Positions 31,762 to 42,455 of a stretch of DNA of 64,000 nt are shown here, in pieces. The stretch is from Cycas panzhihuaensis (Eukaryota; Cycadophyta), in contig CM041465.1 in the NCBI GenBank assembly GCA_023213395.1, positions 167,097,741 through 167,161,740 on the forward strand, given 5' to 3'. Every line of letters starts with the position of its first letter. Position 1 is the stretch's first letter. Position numbers and translations under genes: made by a program. The notes under the pieces are model-generated. The model was not told the origin of the DNA. It did no database searches and saw only the letters and a program-made list of their open reading frames with translations.

Positions 31762-32976
31762 GGATGAGAAACAAAAATATCTCAGTATAGAAAATGTGCA
31801 ATAGAGTCGAAGTTGAAGAAAAAGAGGCTCGTATGGCTAGCAATGGTGGCCGCAAAGGGTAGGAGGACCCAGCAATAGGGTTACCCAATGACAGGAGTAG
31901 ACTATCTGACCACTAGTAGAGAGAGGGTGGTGAAAAGGCTACCCTGGGGTGCTGAAGGTTGCTTAAAAAAGCAAAGAAAGATCGCAATCAGAGGGAGCAC
32001 TCCCTTTGGAGACCCCAAAGGCACGAATAAGCTACAAAAACAAGTCTAGGACAGTAAAATGAGTCAAACAAGTATAAACTCGGGCATGCACGGGAGTGGC
32101 ACATAAAATGAGACAGAAGGGCCCTGGCAAAAATGAGTCAGTGCGGCACCATAAATGCGCCTAGAGGAATAAACAAAATGAAGGCTATGGAAGCGCAACA
32201 GGGAACAAGGCTAGAAGGCAATGATGATTGGGGAGAGGAGATGGTATTAAGGGCTGTCTCGAAGGTAAAAATGGAGAAAGTGCCTGTCGGGTCCCCCGCC
32301 TATATAAGGAAAATCGATCAAAATATGATTCATTTTCATGGGCTCACGAATGAATTCAGAGCCCTTCCCTTACACAACAGAGTGCCACCCGACTTCAGAG
32401 GCATGCAGATGGAGATCTGACTGTTGGATCAAGACTGGGAGATGGCCATTGAGACAAGGACGATGAGATGGCGACAGCACGACCAGATCTAGTGAGTGGA
32501 TCATCAAAACCTAAACTCATCTTGTCTATTGAAATTTGTTACTTTTTAGTATTTTTTGTATAATTTTGGGCTCCATATGGGCAAGAAATGATAGCCTGTA
32601 GTCTGAAATGGACCCAAAGAAAGGCAGAACCAGGGCATTAGGCAGCCCTGGTCCCGATGAGCCTGTGAGTGACTCACCTAGGAAAAAATTTGGGGAATTT
32701 TGGGTGGATAACCCCCTTTTTGGGGGGGTGAGGTTCACACCGTGGCAAAGATCATGGTGCTACAATCTTTGACGTGGGGCCCCAATTATCAAGAGACGTG
32801 CCAAACTCTCGATCTTGTGGAGTTTGGCATGGTGTGAAGGCAGACATACTGAAAAAAATAAGAAGGGGGCCCAAGGGCACCTAAATCTCGACTAAACGAG
32901 GCTGAGGGACAATCCAGAGGATAGAGAGGTGAGTGTAGGTTAGATCCTGACTAGTTTTTGTGGTGTTTTATAGGCG
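31762..32976 (+). other. Tat-1 intergenic region upstream of the antisense ORF, with TATA motif
   Basis: No domain on either strand. A TATATAA motif in a GC-rich context lies at 32301-32307 on the + strand, about 670 bp before the antisense ORF start, and could be its promoter. Proof is lacking. Confidence 0.45.
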
Positions 32977-34170
32977 ATGATCATGGTGGACAACCACGAG
33001 AATATCGACATGTATATGCTAAGCTTTATAGAGATGATGTCTCGCGAGGACAAGCAGATTCTGGTGAGGTGTGGCCTGCTGAAGGTCACAAGGATGCCTC
33101 AGTACATATTAGACCAGAGGCTACTAGTGGATATCATGTCGTATTAGGATAAACGGAGGCATGTCTTCCACCTACCCCAAGTGGGAGATGTCTCAGTGAC
33201 ACCGAAGGATATTCAGAGGATAATGGGGGTGCCGACGATAGGGAGGCCTACATCACTAGGGGCACTACCTAGCAATGAGGCAGCACATAGAGAGGCCATG
33301 ACTTTCTTCACTAGCTCAGATAGGTGGGAGAGGTGAGGGATACCTCTTTGGAGTATGGTTATATCAGGGATTCCTCGTATAAGGAAATTGATCACATTAC
33401 ACATTCTGTTCTAGATATCCCAGAAACAAAATTATAGAGACATACCAGGTGGCTCTATGGATGCAGTATGGAGGTGTGAGGCCAGAGAGCGGCTTGATTG
33501 GGCCACCCTCATAGTGGCGAACCTCATCGCTCAACTAGACATTATTCAGGTGGCAGGGAAGGATGGCCTATCATATAGCACCCTTTTGCAGTATTGGTTT
33601 TTTGACCACTTTGGAGTAGTGGCACTGATGGGGGGACCATACCCCATATCAGAGTGGACCCCGATGGTTCATAGATTGTAGAATAGGTTCAAGGGGACCG
33701 AGGACCAAGCACATATTCGTCGCTTGGTGGAGGCCACATCACTGGACCTCCTCACCATGACTGACTATATATCAGACCTATATAGAGCAGTGAGGTGGGA
33801 CAGTGATGATGAGGCAAGCGGGATAGGAGTAGCCCTAGGAGATGGCAATGATGGAGGAGACGATGGTGATAGAGCGGGTCTACCAAGAGCCATAGGAGGA
33901 GGTGTAGGTCCATCAGGGACCACGGGAGGAGAGGCAGGTCCATCAGGAACCACAGGAGGAGAGGCAATCCCCTTAGGAGCTGTAGAGGAGAGTCGAGGCC
34001 TAGTGACCCAAGCCTGGAGGTTGCAGATAGTGAGGAGATCCAGAGAGGCAGTTGCACCAGTGGAGGAGAGGAGAGATGCCCTAGTAGCTGAGGTAGTGGC
34101 TGAAGAGGTACTAGAGGAGGAGGAGGTACCTACAGCTAGTGGAGTGCCCAGGATAGAGGCAGTCATCTGA
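32977..34170 (+). pseudogene. Antisense ORF of Tat-1: plant-mobile-domain-like protein (broken)
   Basis: A single reading frame of about 398 codons from ATG 32977 to TGA 34168, opposite to the element's own genes, with four internal stops (TAG near 33145, TGA near 33337, TAG near 33412, TAG at 33679). Residues HVFHLPQVGDVSVTPKDI followed by MGVPTIG near 33155-33235 match the H-x-F-x-LP-x-GE-x-T-x-T-L-x-D-V...GLP-x-G signature of the plant mobile domain (aminotransferase-like, PMD). The C-terminal third is Gly-, Ser- and acid-rich with a repeated GPSGTTGGEA. Extra antisense ORFs near the 3' end are known in Tat elements. It may have been captured from a host gene. Confidence 0.72.
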
Positions 34171-34281
34171 GTCGAGCAGTCAGTAGCTACACCAGGTGAG
34201 ACACGACCTTCTGCTGTCATCCTTTGATTGCCAGATGCTATTTGATTTTGATTTAGCATGTATATAGACACGTACTGATAT

Positions 34282-34930
34282 GTGATGCATTCGATTTTTA
34301 GGTATAACAGAGATCCAACAGTTGGTGGAGGTAGTAGTCTGGGAGATGTTCCCTTGAGCCTATGCAGAGGGGCAACCTCCCATTTAGGCATCCAGGCAGG
34401 AGAGGAGCCCAGATCGGTAGGTGCCCATATAACAACATTTGCCCCGTTGGTGAGGGTAAGGGATGTTTGGATTGAAGAGTCCCAGGAGTACGAGGCACGT
34501 ACGAGATGCCTTTAGGTGGAGCTAGATATGACCTGGGTTAAGAGGGATGCCCTATAGAGTTAGGTACAGGTGCTGGAGTCTTAGGGAGGAGCTAGAGGGG
34601 ACGTGGAGAGCTACATCTGGATAGCTGTCATGGAGGAGCATCTCTAGGGGATGGAGGAGAGGCTCCACGGATTAGAGGGAGACCAAGATCGTATCCAAGC
34701 TCGATACGATCGACTGGTGGATGAGGTGGCCTCGAGATCATCGTAGAGAAGGACATATACACATACAACAACAACGACCCCCAGGAGGCCACGAGATGAG
34801 GGAAGTAAGCTGGAGAGCTCCCGGAGGTGCAGGAGGAGCCTAGGAGGTATGTGGTCCCCAGGAGAGGGATCACACATGCTAGGAGATGACGCCCTAGGGG
34901 CAGGGCAATAGTAGAGTAGATTGTGGGAGT
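34282..34930 (+). pseudogene. Distal antisense coding-like segment (possible second exon of the PMD-like ORF)
   Basis: After a 106-bp interval bounded by GT (34196) and AG (34300-34301), + strand sequence stays coding-like, with open stretches to 34515, then RRDEGSKLESSRRC-type charged sequence and TAG/TGA breaks to about 34930. It is rich in Glu/Arg, coiled-coil-like. No family is recognised. It could equally be the frame-shifted tail of the same ORF. Confidence 0.4.
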
Positions 34931-35640
34931 TTTGATTTAGACAAGGAAAAGCACAGACCTCCAGGGAGTCACCATATGTAGTCACATGATTATACCCCTC
35001 CCTGCAAGGATTCTGGCTTCCCATAGATGATGTACCATACCAGTTGTATGATATGACACATGATTTTTGTATATAGACGGGGTGATTGATACCCTATTTG
35101 ATGTATGATGATGTGTATCATGATATGTGATGGATGATATATATTTTTATTTACATGTTTGTGTATGTATGTGTATGAGGGTGCACAGATGCACGAGGAT
35201 ATGTTTGATGATGTTTTGAATTACTTATTATATGATTTTTATGTTATGATATTTATTTGAGTTATACACATTTCCTTTCATACAGGGCCATATTCCTTGC
35301 AGAGGCACATACAACCACAATGAGTAGCGGTGCTAGACACATGTGAGGCTAGGAGATAGGGTGGCACGCATGTCCACATGGGAGCATAGTGGGATATGCA
35401 AAGGAAATGCCAATCGAAAGGGAGTGACGACACTCTAACACGTCATCCTAATTGGGGGAGATGCCTAAATAGGAGGATAAGGTTCCCAGGGGAATAGGAA
35501 TAGGGGTTCTATGGGAGGAACCCAAAAGGAACGAGACAGCCACCCTAAGCCGCCATCTCGCCTGTAGCTAGGAGGAATGGGAACAAGCTTAGGATGGTAG
35601 TTTAGGCTCATTTCAGAGCGTAAGAAAAATAGTGAGAAGA
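34931..35640. other. Tat-1 spacer between integrase and antisense ORF
   Basis: An AT-rich part with TATG/TGATG runs (35040-35240) and a GC-richer part (35280-35640). No domain is seen on either strand. Confidence 0.55.
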
Positions 35641-36900
35641 TCATGCATAGAATTTTTTGAGGAATTTCTCGTTCATAGCTTTCTCAAATTCGAGGCCTTC
35701 CAAGGTGGCAATCCTATAAGCATCGTTATCAAGACTCTCAAGAACGACAAAGGGATCGATCCATTTGGGTCTGAATTTGGTTAAGCAGTCATGAAGATAT
35801 TCCAGCTTAAGGACTTGGTCCCCAGCATATAAAGGACGAGAACGAAGGTGTTTATAATAAGTCCTTTGTGAGTGGGCTTTGGACACAAGGTTAGCCTAGT
35901 AAGCAGCTAAACATCTCTCATTTAAAGCCTCAAGATCTAGGAGATGAGCCTGATGGATAAACTCCTCATTGACAAGACCTCGAAGAGAAACTCATAAAGA
36001 GGGAATCTCCACTTCCAATGGGAATACCACCTTAGTCCCATAAACTAGGGATAATAGAGTCATTCCCGTAGCTACACGAATAGAGGTACGATAGGCCCAT
36101 AAGGTGGAAGGGAGCATGAAGTGCCAATCTCTCTAAGATTAAGAAATGATTTTCTTTAGGATGTTGATAAGAGTTTTGTTGAATGATTCAACCTAACCAT
36201 TTGCCTAGGGGTAATAAGGAGAAGAGGTTTTATGAGAGATCTTGAATTTCTCACAAAGTTTGTGCATTTCCTTGTTACAAAAAAGAGTTCTGTTGTCTGT
36301 AATCAAGATGTCTGGAACTCCAAAATGGCAAATGATATACTGGTAGACGAAAGTGGCTATCATCTTGCTAGGGGTAGTAATTAAAGGAATGGCTTCTGCC
36401 TATTTCGTGAAGTACTCCGTGGCAGTTAAGATAAACTTGTGCTGTGACGAAAAGGGTGGTGATATGGCCCCAATGAGGTCTAAACCCCATTAGGAGAAGG
36501 GCCATGGAGATATGATGGGATGAAGAGCCTCAGAAGGCACATGGATGATGTTGGCATGCTCTTGGCATTGCCAACATCTCAAGGCATAGGCATGAGCATC
36601 TTTGAAGAGGGACAACTAATAATAGTGCATACGAAGGATCCTCTGGGCCATGGATTAGCCTCCAAAGTGGCCCCTATAAATACAATGGTGGTATTCATAA
36701 AGTATCTGATCTGCTTCGTCGGGAGTGATGCAACGAAGGAGAATCCCGTCAAAGGATCTCTTGTACAAGACTTTGTCCATAAGGAAGTATTGCCTAGCGG
36801 TGGTTTGAATGCGTGACCTAACCTTGTTACTAGATTCTGGGTGGTACTACTACTGAGTAAGGCACCACACGATGTCACCATACCATTCACTATCAATGAG
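35641..36900 (-). pseudogene. Tat-1 integrase (broken)
   Basis: Minus strand: zinc module HFGG...CWQCQEHANIIH at about 36550-36670, core WGLDLIGAISPPFSS near 36440-36490 (first Asp), ATEYFTK and ILITDNRTLFCNKEM near 36270-36310 (second Asp), a degraded SPYYPxANG, and a C-terminal module at 35641-35886 (HLRSRPLYAGDQVLKLEYL, KFRPKWIDPFVVLE, DNDAYRI) that ends the polyprotein. Several frames and TAG stops are involved. The DDE residues are partly visible; the Glu block is degraded. Confidence 0.88.
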
Positions 36901-36949
36901 TGGATGGGAAGGAGTGCCCTGAATAGTCAAGATAGACTCATTAAGGAGA

Positions 36950-37420
36950 GAGTCGTTAACAGAAGCATCGAACGAGTTAGGGACAGGGGCATCTGCAAGT
37001 TGTTCTACCACTACCATCCCCTTCTTCGATTTCCTATTGACGATATGGAGATCAAATTCCTGAAGGAGGATGGCCTAATGACCAATCCTACCTATCAAGT
37101 CAGAACAAGTAAGTAAATAACGTAAGGGATCAGACTGAACGATCACCTTAGTAGTGTTTCTGAGCAAGTAGTGCCTAAACTTCTTAATTGCATGAACTAA
37201 GGAGAGGCATTCCTTCTCAGCTGGCGAGTAATTAAGTTCAGTAGCCATAAGGGTGCAGCTAATGAAGTATATAGCCTTCTCGACTCCCGAATCATCCTCC
37301 TATGCTAGCATAGCGCCCAAGGACTCATCGGTCACCGAGGTATAGAGGATGAAGGACCTATCAAAGCAAGGGGATGCCAACATCAGTGCAGAAGCAAGGG
37401 CTTCCTTAAGTCCTTCAAAA
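36950..37420 (-). pseudogene. Tat-1 Ty3-type RNase H (broken)
   Basis: Minus strand: DESLGAMLA near 37310-37335 (after the catalytic Asp region), then KAIYFIS, ELNYSPAEKECLSLVHA near 37190-37230 (catalytic Glu), and FRHYLLRNTTKVIVQSDPL near 37135-37185 (catalytic Asp). This is the standard RNase H of gypsy pol between RT and integrase. Confidence 0.87.
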
Positions 37421-38160
37421 GCTTGTTAGGTCCTAGATGACCAAACAAACAGGGCTCCCTTCTTTAATAGGTTAGTAAGAGGTTTGGTGTTCACGGCAAA
37501 ATTCACCAAGAAATGCCTAAGGAATCTGAGCCTACCTAAAAATGACTTAATCTGTCATTGAGTTCTAAGCGGCAGCATGTCAAGGACTGCCTTGACTTTG
37601 TCAAGGTCAATTTGGATACCTTGTTTTGATACAAGAAAACCAAGGAGCTTGCCAGAAGTGACGGCAAACACGCATTTAAGCAGGTTAAGACTTACATTGT
37701 ATTTACGGCATCACATGAAGATGGCCCATAAATCTGAAGGGTGATGGGCTTTAACGTGCGAGAGACCCATCGTATCATCCATAAAGACCTCCAACGTATT
37801 ATTGATAAGGTCGTAAAAGATAAAGTACATCACCCTTTGATAAGTGGCACCTACATTCTTTAATTCGAAGGGCATCGCCTTATAGGTGAAGGTACCCCAT
37901 GGGGTGGTGAAGGCCATCTTGTGATGGCCTTCAGGAGAGATCTGAATTTGGTTGTAACCAGAGAAGCCATTCGTCAAGGACATAACTTCGAAATTGGCGA
38001 TTCAATCAATGATCTGATCAATAAAAGGGAGTGGCAAGTTATCTTTAGGACATGCATTGTTGATGTCATGGAAGTCAATACATATCTGGATGGTCTCGTT
38101 CTTTTTAGCAATGAGAACGATGTTGGATACCCATTGGGTAATCAATGGAAGTGATGAGTC
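37421..38160 (-). pseudogene. Tat-1 reverse transcriptase (broken)
   Basis: Minus strand: WVSNIVLIAKKN near 38110-38135, an RT block with NNACPKDNLPLPFIDQIID near 38000-38060, MSLTNGFSGYNQIQISPEGH (37983), FTTPWGTFTYKAMPFELKN and GATYQRVM, with the catalytic box FMDD at about 37777-37793 (both Asp intact). The domain order and the FSGYNQI motif are Ty3/gypsy. One open stretch (37711-37983) remains; the flanks carry TAG and TGA. Confidence 0.92.
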
Positions 38161-39260
38161 CTGCATCTAGGAGTTTATCAACCTCTATTTTAATGGCAGC
38201 TGAGAGTTTGGGATGGAGTGGGTGTTGCTTCTAACGCATGGGACGAGTACCAGGAACTGTGGTAAGGTTGTGGGTGACAAAAGAGGGGTCGATTCCCTTC
38301 ATGTCAGAGTAATCCCATGCAAAAACATCTCAGAATTCCTGGAATAAAAGGGAGTATTCCCTTACCTCATCAGGAGAACATTTGGCCCCACCTTAATGAC
38401 CTTACCTAGGGCAAGGACTATGTCCTGGGTTGCTCCTATGCACATGGCATTCCCCTCCTCGAAATGGAGGGGGGGAAGGTCAACAAGAGGAGATGGAACA
38501 AGAGATGGGATTGGGTCAGTGAGAGTGGACCTAATTGCTAAGACCTTTCAGTGGCCAAGTCTATAGTGACTACAAGGAAGGTTGGGCGCAGAGCCTGCTA
38601 AGTGCTCAAGTAGAGCCTCATCGTCTTCGAAGTAATCCATCCCATGGATGACCTTACTTCAAATAGATGAGGTACGAGAGGAAGTGGGAGTGATAGGACC
38701 ATGGTGGTCGGTAGGCTGCCCAGCATCCCTAAGAGACTCTAAGGAAGAGTCAGGAAGGGCCCCTCATAAGGGGAAAAAGGAAGTTCCTTGAATTCATCAT
38801 ATGTGGGGGGTGATGAAGAGGAAGAGTCAAGGATCGGTGGATCAGTGCATGCAATAACATGTGATACAAGGGGATGATCAGTCTCTCCAATGAGAGGGGT
38901 TCTAAGTCAGGACCTAGGGCAAGGAGAGTGTCTTCTATTAGTGCAGAGGAAGGAAACAGGGTGAGGGAGGTCCTCGTCCTTACCATGGGACTCGTCGTTA
39001 CTAAATATGGTAAGGTAGCCATAGCTTCTAACACCAATATGAGTGAAATAGGTAAGACTCGAGGAAGAAGATGCGAGATCTCCTTCATGATGGGATGAAT
39101 CAAGAATGCTGATAGAACAAGCCAAGGTATGGGTGGAAGGGCCTTTGTCCCCCTTCACACGACCATAGCTTACTTGGTTGGTTTGACGAGATTGTTTAAT
39201 AGGTGGGCATTCGTAGGAAACAACCCTCATTCACCCATCATGGATGAATTTGAGTTGCCC
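38161..39260 (-). pseudogene. Tat-1 pol linker between protease and RT
   Basis: Low-complexity Ser/Pro/His-rich sequence on the minus strand with no recognisable domain, continuing the pol frame with stops. It is a normal position for the protease-RT connector. Confidence 0.55.
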
Positions 39261-39560
39261 CTAGCGGGTTGAACACACAGCTCCCATTTGATCGAGCCAT
39301 GGTCGACCCAAAAGGAGATTGTAGTCGACATCTACATCGAGGACTACAATATCAACAAGGACAATCTTGTCCTCAAGAGTAAGAGGGATCGAAACGGATC
39401 CTAAAGCAGTCTTCTCACTACCATCGTAGCCTTGGCATCGCCATGGAACAAGTTCCAAGGCGAAGATGTCAAGCTCTTGCATGACACGTAAGGACATGGC
39501 ATTAACAGAAGAACCATTGTCAATAATGATCCTTTGCAAAGTGCAATCAAGTGTATCAAT
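39261..39560 (-). pseudogene. Tat-1 aspartic protease
   Basis: An open stretch of 92 codons on the minus strand: QRIIIDNGSSVNAMSL (catalytic D-x-G-S), then VLDVDVDYNLLLGRPWL near 39290-39340, the flap/psi-loop signature YN-x-LLGRPWL of plant gypsy proteases. The active site looks complete. Confidence 0.9.
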
Positions 39561-42290
39561 AATAATGGTGAAATGGAAGTTCCACTAGCACTCCCTTTCA
39601 CAAGCAGGAGGAAGGTCTTTAGGATCAAAGGAAATGATAGGCTCACGACCTTGGGCAATGCCTAAAGCATGAACAGGTGCATCACCCAATCCTAAAGCTT
39701 ATAAAAGAAGCTGATGACGATGGTACAAAGCTCATCGACAACAGAAAAGGATTTCCCCTTCATCGTAGGTTGAGGAAGGGCTCTCCTGAAGTCGTAGCGA
39801 CCTGGATGAATAGGAACGGTCTTGGGAAGTAAAGGGACTTCCAGAAGAGAGGTTTCTGGAAGAGGATTAGGATGTAGAACGGACAAAGAGGCGCCGATTA
39901 CCTCTTTAGTAGCTTGAGACCAAGGCAAGGCATATAGAGGGGTAGCCTTAAGCATCTGGATCACCTTCTCCCCCTTATTCTAGGATTGCGAAGGTGAAGA
40001 GGTACGACAGTCTAGGGAATGCGAGGAAGAAGATGAACCCTACATGCCCTTTCCTTTACCATGCGAAGGACAGGAGTTTAGAGACCTTCCTCAGTTCTGG
40101 TTGTTCTTTGGTTGAGAGCTACGATCCCATTCCCCATGTTTGGAGAATGGATCTCTATGGACAGGTTGGTTAAGGTTGGGCCTTGAGACCCATTTGAGAG
40201 ATGGGTCATGTTGCAAGGTATCGCTAGGATGTTGAAACCAGCAACGCGAATCATCATGGAAACATTCTCCATGAACATAGCACCACTTCTTCTCAAGCGA
40301 GGAATCAAATTTCCTTGCTTGAGAGGACTAGGTATTGCTGCCCTTGGGAGGAGCGGCTTGGGAAGCTTGTTAGATTGGTTTGTTAGATGTGGGTGACAAA
40401 GAAGCTTGAAGTTTAAGTTCCTTCATCATATGTTCGAATGAACGTATGGCGGGGGTAAGGGGATCCAAGGTCTTCTCGGTTGAGTGGGAAGAAGACCTAG
40501 TGGATTATTGAGGTTTAGTTTCTTTGGTTGGGGGAGGTGCCTCACGTCGCTATGAGGACTTAAGGGGCTTCTTGAGTCCAGCCTGGATCTCAATAGCCTC
40601 AAGTGCTAAGCACTTTGCAATGGCAGAATCACATGTGGTTGCCCCCATCTTAAGGACTTCCATATGGACTTTAGGGTGTAATGCATTGACAAAGATATCC
40701 CTCTTCAATTCCTCAGATAAAGTAGCCTTGGTGGAATGGAGGAGGTCATGGAATCATCACATAAAGTCATGATTCATCTCATCGTGACCTTATTTAAGCA
40801 ATAGGAGAGATTTTATTCCACTCTCAAAAGGATGAGTCACATCAAAATAGTTGATGAACTCATCCACAAGTTGTTGGAATGAGAAGATGGAATGAGTAGG
40901 TAAGTGATAAAAATATTTGAGGGCATCACCTTGAAGAGATCATGGAAATAGTTTTATTAATATGTGATCGTAGGCCCAATAGTCTATGTATGCCATAGAG
41001 AAACTACAAACATGCTCTATTAGATCCTGCGATGAAGTTCCATCGAACTTAGAAACTTCGGGAGGATGGGGTAGTAAGTTGGTCTTTAGCATCTCAATAG
41101 ACAAGGGTGTCAATCTATAATCCATAAAGGGATGTGCCTTTGCACAGACCATAGGATCAGCAAAAGATGAAGAAAGCAATGAATAAGGAGTAGATGGGTA
41201 GAGGGCCCATCCCTCCTTGAGGAAATGCCCCTTGTTGAAAGGGGACTTGAGGAAAGGTGCCTTAAAAAGGACTTGGGCCTCCTTGCGAAGGCATGACATA
41301 GGGAGCTATGCAAGACGGTGGAAATGAGGGGTGAGGGACCAGATTCTACCCATATGGGCTACCCATAGGTGGCGCGACCCCATATGGGTGTAAAGGGTCC
41401 ACCCTATAAACAAGAATATGGTTCCCTTTACCATACCCCTAAGGGTAAGATGTATAGCCTGGAGGTACGTGAAGAGAAGACCCACTAGGTTGGGTTTGGG
41501 TGCATGTGAAGATGGGTCCCATATGACTAGTAGTAGAGGTGTTAGTAGGTCCTCTAGGCCTACTAGGAAATGCGTGCACCATGATAGGAGGTGGCATGTT
41601 GGCTTGACTAGGGAGAGGTATGCTAACCCCAAGCTGGGAGAAAGACATACCGCGAGAGGTCCCTGAAGAGTTGCGACCGTGATGAGAAGTAGAAGGTGTA
41701 ATGGACATCCCTAGAGTAGATGTAAAGATCGAATAGGATGGATGCAGTGGAACAAATGGGTTACTTGTTGTAGGTGGAGTAGAAGTGGATGAAGGCAGTA
41801 GGGTAGAAGTGGATGAGGAAGGTGTCCCACCACGCAAGGCATCTTCAAACCACTTAGGATGTGGTTGAAGGCGAACAATATGAAAGCACTCGTTAAGGGC
41901 TTCAACCATATCGATGGGAGGGGTATCCACTTGATCGTAAGAGGTAGATGGGACCTCAAATGAAGTGGACCCCTTAGGGCGCTCCTCATAAGAACCACCA
42001 CTTGGGTGATGAATCTCAAGAGAAGACAGGCCCCCTACTCTATGAGTAGAGGGATGGACATCAAGTGGGTGTTGTTGATCACCCAAAGAGTAGATAGGAT
42101 CATCACCCTCTTGGGTGGACCCTGGAAAAGATGTAGGGAACTCATGAGCTCCAAAAACAAAGGCATGGTATGCCCAATCCGAAGGATATCCTTCCATTGT
42201 CAAATTAGAATATGATGATGGAAGGAGGTGGTATGTGGGATCCTCTGACAACGGGGGTAAACCTTGTAGGCGATGTGAGAAATGCCACAT
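39561..42290 (-). pseudogene. Tat-1 gag (broken)
   Basis: Minus strand: a Pro/Ser/Thr/His-rich N-terminal part (41439-42290, 283 codons open), then the capsid with LPHPPEVSKFDGTSSQDLIE near 41025-41085 (retrotransposon-gag motif P-x-F-x-G-x-x-D-P-x-x-H), and a zinc-binding KKWCYVHGECFHDDSRC near 40240-40290 (an unusual C/H pattern), followed by PLYALPW-type tail sequence (39692-39964). Stops are scattered after 40940. The start codon near 42290 is a guess based on the open stretch. Confidence 0.8.
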
Positions 42291-42436
42291 GTAAGATTTG
42301 CCAACATGTTAGAAGAGATAGGGGAATGTAAGCTATGTGTTGGGGGTTGCCTAATAAAAGAGACAAAAGAGAGAAAGCTACTAAGAGGTAGTAGCACCAA
42401 CAGGAAGAGATAACAACTAGCTTCCTTACTGGTAGG
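42291..42436 (-). other. Tat-1 5' untranslated leader
   Basis: A short non-coding stretch between PBS and gag. No feature seen. Confidence 0.55.
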
Positions 42437-42455
42437 TCCCCAGTATGATTGCTAG
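42437..42455 (-). promoter_or_regulatory. Tat-1 primer binding site (eroded)
   Basis: The minus strand next to the 5' LTR reads TAGCAATCATACTGGGGAC (about 42435-42453). It matches the TGGCGACTCCGCTGGGGAC-type site of plant Tat/Ogre elements at about 12 of 19 positions; nearly all differences are transitions. The tRNA identity is not certain. Confidence 0.55.

Noticed and set aside
33752-34391. Minus-strand open stretches of 101 and 208 codons opposite the PMD-like ORF
   Set aside because: Low-complexity Pro/Leu/Ser translation of the Gly/acid-rich + strand frame; they are its mirror and show no motif.
38750-39230. Several open stretches on both strands near the Tat-1 protease-RT linker
   Set aside because: They are shadows of the low-complexity linker and show no domain or conserved start.
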